From contig JAHBYA010000003.1 in the NCBI GenBank assembly GCA_019636195.1, positions 186,001 to 250,000 of the forward strand: DNA of 64,000 bases, in the 5' to 3' direction. The position numbers were made by a program, and so were the translations under genes. The DNA is from Planctomycetota bacterium (lineage in GTDB: Bacteria > Planctomycetota > UBA8742 > UBA2392). Numbering within the stretch: the stretch's first letter is position 1; each line of letters starts with the position of its first letter. The notes under the pieces were generated by a model that saw only the letters and a program-made list of their open reading frames with translations, was not told the DNA's origin and did no database searches. Below are positions 16,472 to 23,893 of the stretch, in pieces.

Positions 16472-17332
16472 CTACCTTGCCCGCAGCACGACCGTCAGCT
16501 TTTGCCTTTTGCCGTTGCGCAGCAGGCTGAGCTCAATCGCGTCGCCCGCCTTGTGCCGTGCCAGAATCGTGCGCAGGTCGCCCGTGCCGGTCACTGCCTC
16601 GCCGCCCACATGGCTGATCACGTCGCCGGCCTGCAAGCCGGCTTCGGCGGCGGGGCCGCCCTGGCTGACTTCAGTGACGGTCACGCCGCCTTCCAGGCCA
16701 ATCTTGCGCGCGTCCTCTACGCCAAGGTTCTTGAAGCTGGCGCCAAGCGTCACTTTGACTTCCGTGCGCTCAATCGGCTTGGCTTCGGGCTTGGGGCTTT
16801 CCGGTGTTTCGGGCTGGGGGCGCTCCGGTTGCGGCTGGGTTTCGGGGTTGGCTTTGCCTTCGCGCAACTGGCGCAGGCGCTCGTCCAGCTCGTCCTGCAC
16901 GCGGCGACGTTCTGAATCAAGCTCGCGCAGGCGCTCGCGCAGTTCCTTCACCCGGTTGTCATCCTTGAACTTGTCGTCCTTGTCGTTTTCGCTGCCCATG
17001 GTCACGAGCAGCGGCTCGTTGCGGCCGTTGGCGCGGCGCACGCCCAGGCTCAAAAAGTCGCCGGCACGCATACCTGCCATCACGGACTGCATGTCTTCAA
17101 TCGTCTTGACCGTCTTCTCGCCGGCTGAAAGCACAATGTCGCCGACTTCAACGCCCGCAACTGCGGCTGGGCTGCCCTTGTCCACGCGCGTGACCTTCAG
17201 GCCGCCCTCAATGCCCAGGCGGTTTGCCTCGGCGGCTTCGACAACTTCGGCCTTGATGCCAAGCCACGGCTTGGCCTGTGCGGCAACAGGAACCGCCAGC
17301 AACAACAGCAGCAACGGGATGGCAAGCTTCAT
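16472..17332 (-). CDS. Periplasmic protein with two PDZ domains and no protease domain
   Basis: 286 aa. Signal peptide (1-20). First PDZ about 22-115 (L-G-I-E-G-G-L-K-V-T-R-V-D-K-G-S-P-A-A-V-A-G), then a charged helix likely to coil (about 120-160), a Pro/Glu-rich linker and a second PDZ about 195-285 (I-G-L-E-G-G-V-T-V-T-E-V-S-Q-G-G-P-A-A-E-A-G-L). No trypsin-like or other catalytic domain is present, unlike DegP/HtrA. It lies 71 bp upstream of the GspK-like gene on the same strand, so a role with secretion or envelope quality control is possible. Divergent from the kinase gene. Confidence 0.8.
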   Translation of the reverse strand: MKLAIPLLLLLLAVPVAAQAKPWLGIKAEVVEAAEANRLGIEGGLKVTRVDKGSPAAVAGVEVGDIVLSAGEKTVKTIEDMQSVMAGMRAGDFLSLGVRRANGRNEPLLVTMGSENDKDDKFKDDNRVKELRERLRELDSERRRVQDELDERLRQLREGKANPETQPQPERPQPETPESPKPEAKPIERTEVKVTLGASFKNLGVEDARKIGLEGGVTVTEVSQGGPAAEAGLQAGDVISHVGGEAVTGTGDLRTILARHKAGDAIELSLLRNGKRQKLTVVLRAR

Positions 17333-17418
17333 GACAGGCTCCGAAACAAAGGGTTTCCATTGTACGCATAAGGGCGGTCCAATGTGAACAGTTTGGCGAA
17401 AAAGCCTGCCCCAAGCCT

Positions 17419-17447
17419 CTGACCTTCATTCCTTGAACCGCTATACT
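17419..17447 (+). promoter_or_regulatory. Promoter of the kinase gene, predicted leaderless
   Basis: CTGACC (17419-17424), 17-bp spacer, TATACT (17442-17447). The -10 box ends 8 nt before ATG 17456 and there is no Shine-Dalgarno, so transcription should start at or next to the start codon. Confidence 0.5.
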
Positions 17448-17455
17448 TCCGTCCC

Positions 17456-19024
17456 ATGCCGGTCCTCAAACCTGACGAGATTCTTCGCTACCTGGCTGCC
17501 AAGGGCTTCTTGTCCGCCGCTGAAGTGGATTTGGTGAACACCCGCTGGAGCGTAGAGAAGGACGGGCCGCTGCTTCAGTACCTCGGCCGCGAAAAGCTGG
17601 TGCCGCCTGAAGTCGCCGAGGATTTGCTTACGCTGATCGGAAACAACCAGCTGGAAGGGCTGGAGCCTCACCTTCCCGGCTTGATTCTGCTGAACATGAT
17701 CGGCCGCGGCGGTCGTGGCAGCGTCTATCGCGCGTGGCAGCCCAGCCTCAAGCGCGTCGTTGCAGTCAAGATTCTCAGTCGCGCGCTGGCGGACAACCGC
17801 GAGTACATCCAGCGCTTTCTGCGTGAAGCCCGTGTGGCCAGCAAGGTGCAGCACCGCAACATCGTGCGCGCCATGGACATCAACAAGAAGGGCACGCACA
17901 CCTACATGGTCATGGAGTACGTGCCCGGCACGAGCCTGGGCACGGTGCTGAGAAACAAGGGCAAGCTGGAACTGCCCGACGCCATTGAAATCGCGCGCGC
18001 CGTGGGCGACGCGCTGGGCTACATTGCCAAGGTCGGCCTGGTCCACCGCGACATCAAGCCTGACAACATCATGATTGACCGCCGCGGCCGCGTAAAACTG
18101 TGCGACCTTGGCCTGGCGCGCCCCAGCGGCGCGACCAACCTGACTTCGCCGATGGTCGCGCAGGGCACGCCCGCCTACATGGCGCCCGAGACCGCCGTCA
18201 GCCCGGAGATTGACACCCAGGCCGACGTGTATGCGCTGGGCGTAACACTGTACCGTGCCCTGTTGGGCAAGATCCCGTTCGACAATCCCGACCCCGTTGA
18301 GATCCTGCGCATGCATGTCGAAGAGCAACCGCGCGGCCTTGAAGGGGGCGACATGCCGGGGGCCGTGAGCGACCTGATCAGGCGCATGCTGGAAAAGGAC
18401 CCAAGGAAGCGCCCGCCTGCGCGCGAACTGGGCAAAGAGGTTGCGGCGCTTCAGAAGACCATTCCCGGCCTGGACAAGCACAAGCTGTGGGACCTGGTGC
18501 CAGGCGGCGAGCCGACGTTGCCCGGCATGGAAGAGTCGCTGGCACTGGAAGAGGATCTGCCGCCGCCGTCGATGGTGGCGCCGGCTGTCAACAACGGGCA
18601 GGTGTCAGCGCCGTATAAGGCTTGGGAAGACCCGGCGCTGGCGCCAAGGCCCGCACTCACGCGGCGCAGTCCGATGCCCGGTATCGGTGTAGGCACGATG
18701 GGTTTTGCCCTGTTCGTGTGTGTGGTTTACATCCTGTTCCAGTTTCTCAGCGGGCCGCCTGAGCCGGTAACCGACGAGGCCAAGCTCAAGGAGCTTGAGG
18801 CCAGAGTCAAACAGCTTGAGTCCGACGTGGCCACCGCGCAGGCCGAGCGAAAGGCGCTGAGTGATCAGTTGAAAGAAGCCGCCGAAAGGCTGAAGGCCGA
18901 AGACGAAGAAGACATCAAGCGCCGCCAGTACGAGCCGCAGCGGCAAAAGGCCAGCGAGGCCGTCAAGGAGATCACCGACATGCGCGAGACCGGCCGCCTG
19001 GCCAGGCTGCCGGGGCAGGATTGA
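17456..19024 (+). CDS. Membrane-bound Hanks-type Ser/Thr protein kinase
   Basis: 522 aa. N-terminal helical segment (1-72), kinase domain about 75-340, one membrane segment (about 411-432) and a coiled coil (about 440-500). Catalytic features: G-R-G-G-R-G-S-V loop, V-A-V-K Lys105, E124, H-R-D-I-K-P-D-N with Asp199, D-L-G (Asp217) in place of DFG, and A-P-E (243-245). All catalytic residues are present, so activity is expected. No PASTA or other named sensor lies outside; the extracytoplasmic part is just the coiled coil. Likely substrates or readers include FHA proteins such as the one at 10245-13004, by inference. Confidence 0.92.
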   Translation: MPVLKPDEILRYLAAKGFLSAAEVDLVNTRWSVEKDGPLLQYLGREKLVPPEVAEDLLTLIGNNQLEGLEPHLPGLILLNMIGRGGRGSVYRAWQPSLKRVVAVKILSRALADNREYIQRFLREARVASKVQHRNIVRAMDINKKGTHTYMVMEYVPGTSLGTVLRNKGKLELPDAIEIARAVGDALGYIAKVGLVHRDIKPDNIMIDRRGRVKLCDLGLARPSGATNLTSPMVAQGTPAYMAPETAVSPEIDTQADVYALGVTLYRALLGKIPFDNPDPVEILRMHVEEQPRGLEGGDMPGAVSDLIRRMLEKDPRKRPPARELGKEVAALQKTIPGLDKHKLWDLVPGGEPTLPGMEESLALEEDLPPPSMVAPAVNNGQVSAPYKAWEDPALAPRPALTRRSPMPGIGVGTMGFALFVCVVYILFQFLSGPPEPVTDEAKLKELEARVKQLESDVATAQAERKALSDQLKEAAERLKAEDEEDIKRRQYEPQRQKASEAVKEITDMRETGRLARLPGQD

Positions 19025-19051
19025 TCTCCGCGCACACAGTTGCGCCAGTTT

Positions 19052-19121
19052 GAACCGGGAGCGCGGACTCCAGCCGGTATCTGGCGCTGACCTTTGGCCC
19101 CGCGTCTGCGCTCCCGGGTTC
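19052..19121. terminator. Inverted repeat between convergent genes
   Basis: GAACCGGGAGCGC (19052-19064) faces GCGCTCCCGGGTTC (19108-19121), complementary except for one bulged C, with 43 nt between. It lies in the 105-bp space between the kinase and the convergent lipoprotein gene and could terminate both strands. Confidence 0.5.
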
Positions 19122-19129
19122 TCGTGCCG

Positions 19130-19912
19130 CTAGGACTGATTGCCAGCCGGCTTTTCGAGGGCCTGCGCCAGCCGCAGGAAATCAGCAGTATCGGTGACAT
19201 CCGCCGACAATGCCACGTCGCGGTCGAAGAAGATGAAGTGCAGCTTCCCGCCGCCGACCTCGGCGGTGGCCTGGTATGGAAACGGAATGGTGTTCAGCTT
19301 CTCGACGGGCACAACCGGCTTGGCGGTGTCTATTTTGGCAGTGCCGGCTTCGGCTACGCGGACTTCGGTGATCCCTGCTGCTGCACACAGGCGACGGGCG
19401 TTTGTGAAAGACATCGGATCCCAGCGCAGAGTCCAGCCTTCGGATGGCAAGCCGCAGCTTGCGCAGATCTCGGTGACTGCGGCCACGAAGTCGGCGACGG
19501 GCTCGCGTTCGCGCCCGCGCAACTGCCAGTTTTCGGGACCGGCACTAACCTGAAGGCTGCCATGAGACACGTTGACGCTGACGGCGCGACCATTCACTTT
19601 GCAGTCCACCCACAGCAGACCGGTGCCGGCGTTGCCAAGGGTGGTCTCAAGGTCGCGCCGTGTGTGAAACTTGAGTTCAACCGGTGGATCCTGCGGGCCC
19701 ATGTCAGTCGAGCGCAGGACAAACCGCGTCTGGGGATAGTTGAACTTGAGGTCAAGCAACGCGCGTACCGGTTCACAAGGCGTCCTGAACCCGATGTGGG
19801 TTTCGACTTTCTCCGAGGCTTGAGCGTCTTCGTTGTGGCTGGGACTACCGGTGCTGGCACAGGCTGCGAGAAGCAGCAACAGGCATGGCGAGAGGTTCTT
19901 GAGCAGGTTCAT
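19130..19912 (-). CDS. Lipoprotein of unknown function
   Basis: 260 aa. Signal with L-A-A-C lipobox, Cys18; AAGGAG precedes ATG. The mature part has the pattern of a small secretin-like or STN-type alpha/beta fold: L-L-D-L-K-F-N-Y-P-Q-T-R-F-V-L and L-E-T-T-L-G-N-A-G-T-G-L-L-W-V near the start, then a Cys-containing second half (I-C-A-S-C-G). The family was not recognised. It is divergent from the plus-strand region that holds no gene (19913-20184). Confidence 0.65.
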   Translation of the reverse strand: MNLLKNLSPCLLLLLAACASTGSPSHNEDAQASEKVETHIGFRTPCEPVRALLDLKFNYPQTRFVLRSTDMGPQDPPVELKFHTRRDLETTLGNAGTGLLWVDCKVNGRAVSVNVSHGSLQVSAGPENWQLRGREREPVADFVAAVTEICASCGLPSEGWTLRWDPMSFTNARRLCAAAGITEVRVAEAGTAKIDTAKPVVPVEKLNTIPFPYQATAEVGGGKLHFIFFDRDVALSADVTDTADFLRLAQALEKPAGNQS

Positions 19913-20184
19913 GGGCGTCTCCTTCGTGGTAGATTGCGGTCAAGGATCCAGCTGAGCGATCTCAATTACCACTATAAGGGGTGATTGCGAAAAGAGGAAA
20001 CTACATCTTTGTTTGTCCGCTCAATAATTATCTAAAGCGTGAAACCCTTGGGCCGCTGCTCAGGGCCGCAAACTTGCTGACCGTAGGCGCGGCTGGCAAG
20101 GCTCGGAGAACGAGCCGGTGCCAATGCCCGTTGCCCGCGTTTCACGTCCCGCTGGCCCGGGAATCCGCTCTGGTCACTTGTTGC

Positions 20185-20910
20185 TCACCTCTTGGCAGTT
20201 TGGCGCCTGACGAAGGCATCGTAGTCTTCGGGCGTGTTAACTTCGTACCCGACGTACCGGCTCACAAACACGGCGATGCGGTGCCCGTTTTCAAGGGCGC
20301 GCAGTTGCTCCAGCGATTCCGCCTGCTCCAGCGGCGTCTGCGCCATGCGCGCATACTGCTGCAAGAACGTGGGCCGGTAGGCGTACAGGCCCACATGTTT
20401 CAGGTACTTCGGTTGACCTTGCCGGGCATACGGGATGGGGCTCCTGCTGAAGTACAGGGCGAAGCCCTCCTTATCAGTTACCACCTTCACCATACCTGTG
20501 TCGGTGATCGGGGCGCCTTGGGGCCACGGCACCGCGATGGTGCCCATTTCGGCGCTGCTTTGCTGCATCCCATTCACCAACGCCGACAGCGGCTCCGGCG
20601 ACATTTCGGGCTCGTCGCCCTGTACATTGACGACAAGCTGTGCATCCGGGAACTTCGCCGCCGCCTCAGCTACGCGATCTGTGCCGCTGGCGCACTGGGG
20701 CGATGTCAGCACGGCTTCGCCGCCGAACTTGCGCACGGCGTTTGCCACCTCTTCTGCATCAGTTGCGACCACGACTTTGTCGATAGCGCTACAGGCCTTG
20801 GCCCCTTCCCAGACGTGCTGGATGAGGGGCTTGCCGGTTTTGTCCAGCAGCACCTTGCGCGGCAGCCTGGTTGAGGCCAGCCGGGCAGGGATCACGGCAA
20901 GTACAGTCAT
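20185..20910 (-). CDS. kdsB: CMP-KDO synthetase (3-deoxy-manno-octulosonate cytidylyltransferase)
   Basis: 241 aa from ATG 20910; the longer frame (to 20961) lacks support. Activates KDO with CTP for transfer to lipid A. Motifs: V-I-P-A-R-L-A-S-T-R-L-P-R-K, V-A-T-D, S-G-T-D-R-V-A-E, N-V-Q-G-D-E-P, Y-F-S-R-S-P-I-P-Y, H-V-G-L-Y-A-Y and L-E-Q-L-R-A-L-E-N-G. All are standard for the family. No Shine-Dalgarno; TATTCT ends 6 nt before ATG, so the mRNA may be leaderless. Divergent from the membrane protein at 20948. Confidence 0.95.
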   Translation of the reverse strand: MTVLAVIPARLASTRLPRKVLLDKTGKPLIQHVWEGAKACSAIDKVVVATDAEEVANAVRKFGGEAVLTSPQCASGTDRVAEAAAKFPDAQLVVNVQGDEPEMSPEPLSALVNGMQQSSAEMGTIAVPWPQGAPITDTGMVKVVTDKEGFALYFSRSPIPYARQGQPKYLKHVGLYAYRPTFLQQYARMAQTPLEQAESLEQLRALENGHRIAVFVSRYVGYEVNTPEDYDAFVRRQTAKR

Positions 20911-20947
20911 GCCCGAAGAATAGGCGGAATCGACACGGAGACAAGCC

Positions 20948-21448
20948 ATGCTGATGATCACTCAGTACATTCCCTGGATTGCATTTGCCGGCGCGGGCTT
21001 TCTCGTCGGCTGGGTGGTGCTTGACCTTGCGCTTGCGCGGCTGAGGCGCGTCAAGATTTCGATCGAAGCGCCTGAAGATTCCGGGCGCGGGCTGGTCAGC
21101 AAGCCGGTGCCGCTGAGCCAGCGCCTTGAGGCACGGCCCGAGCCAGATATTCCGGTCAACCTGGTGCGCGACATTGTGGTTGACGAAGAGCCGGCGCAGG
21201 AATGGCAACCCGATCCTGAGGCCGAAAGCCGCGCCTCGGACAGCAACCCGCACGAGGCGGTGCACGATACCGAGCGTTGCGAAGCCGTGGAGCTTGCGCC
21301 TGTGTCCGAGCGCACGCTGGCCGATGATTCGGAACGTACTGCTGCCGCAAGCTCGACCGTGGTGTACAATGACGCGGTGGTGCAGCGTGATCCCAGCGTA
21401 CGGGTGTACGACCTGGCCGTTGCGCCCAGCGAACGTCGCCCGGGTTAA
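20948..21448 (+). CDS. Membrane-anchored acidic protein, partner of the downstream GGDEF gene
   Basis: 166 aa. One membrane segment (about 5-28), then a short basic stretch and a long acidic, Glu/Ser/Asp/Pro-rich tail likely to be disordered. ACGGAGA precedes the ATG. Its TAA stop shares one base with the ATG of the diguanylate cyclase gene (TAATG at 21446-21450), so the two are translationally coupled. It may tether or regulate the cyclase at the membrane; that is inference. Family not recognised. Confidence 0.6.
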   Translation: MLMITQYIPWIAFAGAGFLVGWVVLDLALARLRRVKISIEAPEDSGRGLVSKPVPLSQRLEARPEPDIPVNLVRDIVVDEEPAQEWQPDPEAESRASDSNPHEAVHDTERCEAVELAPVSERTLADDSERTAAASSTVVYNDAVVQRDPSVRVYDLAVAPSERRPG

Positions 21449-22959
21449 TGGAAGAAGACACAGCAACGATTCAACCCAGCCTGCTGCACCTGCACTTTGA
21501 CAGTGCGGTGGACGGCCAGTACGTGCTTGACCCCGAAGGCGACGTCTTCATCAAGGTGAACCCGGCAATGTGCGAGCTGCTGGGGTTTACCCGCGAGCAA
21601 CTGGTCGAGGCGCGCCGCCCCGTCAGCACGCTCAGTATCGTCCATGAAGCTGACCGCGACATCGTGCGCGCGCAACGCAAAAGCGCCGAGCACCCGGGCG
21701 ACCACGGCGTAATGCGCTTTCGCATCGTGCGCAGCGACGGCGCCCTGCGGCACCTTGAGGTGCGCTACGCCCTGCTGAACTACATGGGCCGGTTGGTGCA
21801 GGTGGGCAGCGCCCGCGACGTAAGCGAGCAGGTGAAGCTGGAAAGCAAGCTGCGCAATGAGTCGGAGTTCAATCGCGAGCTCACGCTGGCTGCGCAACGC
21901 AATGCGCAGGAAGCCCAGAAGAAATCGCTGGAAGTGCTGGAAGCCAACACCCGCGTGGGCGCGCTGTCAGAAGTACTGCGCGCGATCCCGTTGCTGACCA
22001 AGCGGCTGCTTGAGTTGCAGGACATCAATGACGTGTTCAAGCAGACGGCGCTGACCATGGTGAACGAGGCGCAGTTTTCAAGCTGCGCGGTGCTTCTGCG
22101 CAACGAAGCCGGTGAGCTTGAGGTCAAGTACGCCAACCCCTTCCGCACGGGCGGCACCGCGCAAGTGTCCGAGCGCGTCAAGCCCGTCCTGGAGGGACGC
22201 GAGGAACTTGCTGTTGATGACGACGGCACCCACAACGCATCGATCCGCGCCGGCGCCGAGGTTCGCGGCTTGCTGCAGGTGGGCCTGCCCAAGAACCTGC
22301 AACGCTTTTACAAGGGCCACAAGCCGATACAGCAGTCGATCAAGGACCTGGTTTCGACCATCGCCGACTTCCTGGGTGTGGTGATCATCAACCACGAAAA
22401 CCTTGAGCACATCAAACGCCAGAGCCGGCTGGACAAGCTGACCGGCTTGTACAACCGCCGCGTGTTTGAAGAGCAACTCAGCACCGAGTTCCGGCGCGCG
22501 CTGCGCTACGACCGTGACCTGTCGCTGATGATCATGGACATTGACAACTTCAAGAAGGTCAACGACACGCTCGGGCACCAGCAGGGCGACAAGGTGCTTG
22601 AGAGCATCGGCTACATGCTCGCGGGCAGTTTTCGCGACCTCGATACCGTGTGCCGCTACGGCGGCGAAGAAATCTGCGTGATCATGCCCGAAACCGTGGG
22701 CCAGGCCGCGCGAAGCAAGGCCGACCAGATCAGGCGCAAAGTCGCCGAGTGCGACATACCGCTGCTGGAAAAGGCCGGCGAAAACATGCACGTCACGGTG
22801 TCGATCGGGGTGGCGTGCGTGACCAAGGCCGTCACCAACGAAGACCAGTTGCTGCGCGACGCCGACAAGGCGCTGTACGCAGCCAAGCACAACGGCAAGA
22901 ACCAGGTGCAGTTGGCCGAAGATCTGCCAAGCAGCGACCCGCCCGCAAACGCCAAGTGA
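21448..22959 (+). CDS. PAS - GGDEF diguanylate cyclase
   Basis: 503 aa. PAS domain about 15-125 (N-P-A-M-C-E-L-L-G-F-T-R-E-Q-L), a helical linker, a GAF-like middle (about 175-310) and a GGDEF domain about 325-490 beginning D-K-L-T-G-L-Y-N-R-R. The active site reads G-G-E-E-I (405-409) instead of GGEEF. The inhibitory I-site R-D-L-D (396-399) is exactly five residues before it, so product inhibition is expected. Makes cyclic di-GMP from two GTP. Soluble; coupled to the membrane protein before it. Confidence 0.9.
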   Translation: MEEDTATIQPSLLHLHFDSAVDGQYVLDPEGDVFIKVNPAMCELLGFTREQLVEARRPVSTLSIVHEADRDIVRAQRKSAEHPGDHGVMRFRIVRSDGALRHLEVRYALLNYMGRLVQVGSARDVSEQVKLESKLRNESEFNRELTLAAQRNAQEAQKKSLEVLEANTRVGALSEVLRAIPLLTKRLLELQDINDVFKQTALTMVNEAQFSSCAVLLRNEAGELEVKYANPFRTGGTAQVSERVKPVLEGREELAVDDDGTHNASIRAGAEVRGLLQVGLPKNLQRFYKGHKPIQQSIKDLVSTIADFLGVVIINHENLEHIKRQSRLDKLTGLYNRRVFEEQLSTEFRRALRYDRDLSLMIMDIDNFKKVNDTLGHQQGDKVLESIGYMLAGSFRDLDTVCRYGGEEICVIMPETVGQAARSKADQIRRKVAECDIPLLEKAGENMHVTVSIGVACVTKAVTNEDQLLRDADKALYAAKHNGKNQVQLAEDLPSSDPPANAK

Positions 22960-23017
22960 CGACCGCCGCTTGTGGTTGACATTACCCGGTTGCCGCCCGT
23001 GCCTTTGACCGTAAACC

Positions 23018-23030
23018 GTCAACTGTTGAC
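23018..23030. repeat. Short palindrome upstream of the HExxH membrane protein
   Basis: GTCAAC-T-GTTGAC, a perfect 6-bp inverted repeat in the 103-bp gap between the GGDEF gene and the next gene. Possible operator; nothing else is recognisable in the gap. Confidence 0.35.
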
Positions 23031-23062
23031 CGCGATTTGCGGCACATTGCCCCATCAAGCCA

Positions 23063-23830
23063 ATGCCGACGCTCGCCGCCTTTCTCAACCTCGTCATCGC
23101 CATAGCCGCCTTCATTTTTGCGGCCTATGGATTGCGTGCATTGTGGGTAAGGGCGCTGCCGGTCAAGGCGCTGGCCTGGATGATCGCGCCCGGCGTGGCT
23201 GTGCATGAACTGAGCCACGCGCTCGCCTGCGTGCTGACAGGCGCGAAGGTGCACAGCATGGTGCTGTTTCGGCCCGACGGCAGCGGAGAAGTGCGCCACG
23301 GCCCGCCGAAAATCAAGTACATCGGAGACATGATAATCGCACTGGCGCCGCTGGCAGGGGGCACGGCCTGCCTGCTGCTGCTGGGTTGGCTGCTGCGCGC
23401 GCCCGTGAACTTCTACACCGTGCAAACCAGCGGCATACAGCCGGACCAGATGCGCTTCTTGCTGGACCTCGTGGCGCTGGTGTGGGACGACCTTGGATTG
23501 TTCGTGCGTGCGTCCAGCTGGACCGACTGGCGCACGTATGTCTTTCTTTACTTCGCCATGTGCTTCATGTTGACCATGGCGCCTAGCCGGCAGGACCTGA
23601 AGAACGGCGCAGCCGGGATGCTGATTGTATGCGGTGCGGTGCTGATCGCGCACCTGATTGTTGACCGGCTGATCGGGGCCGACGGCAACGGCCCGGTGTT
23701 TCGCTTCGTGGCGAACGCACTGATCGCGATGCACTACCCGTTTGCGATTATGGCGATTGCGGCGCTGCTTGGCGGTGTGATCTGGGCCGCAGGCATCCCG
23801 TTTCGTCCGCGCCGCAGGCGCAAACGCTAG
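23063..23830 (+). CDS. Integral membrane HExxH metalloprotease-like protein (M50-like)
   Basis: 255 aa, mostly membrane: about six hydrophobic segments. The motif A-P-G-V-A-V-H-E-L-S-H-A-L-A holds H48-E49-x-x-H52, the zinc-binding HExxH of site-2-protease-like families, placed inside a membrane segment as in M50. A second conserved aspartate motif of true M50 enzymes is not obvious to me. Ends in a basic tail R-P-R-R-R-R-K-R. If active it would cut membrane-embedded substrates such as anti-sigma factors. No recognisable ribosome binding site; start is the least certain part. Confidence 0.6.
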   Translation: MPTLAAFLNLVIAIAAFIFAAYGLRALWVRALPVKALAWMIAPGVAVHELSHALACVLTGAKVHSMVLFRPDGSGEVRHGPPKIKYIGDMIIALAPLAGGTACLLLLGWLLRAPVNFYTVQTSGIQPDQMRFLLDLVALVWDDLGLFVRASSWTDWRTYVFLYFAMCFMLTMAPSRQDLKNGAAGMLIVCGAVLIAHLIVDRLIGADGNGPVFRFVANALIAMHYPFAIMAIAALLGGVIWAAGIPFRPRRRRKR

Positions 23831-23893
23831 GCCCCGCATTGGCTTGTCGGGGCGGGGGATAAACGGTAAATAGCTGCCACAGCGAGGGCATGC

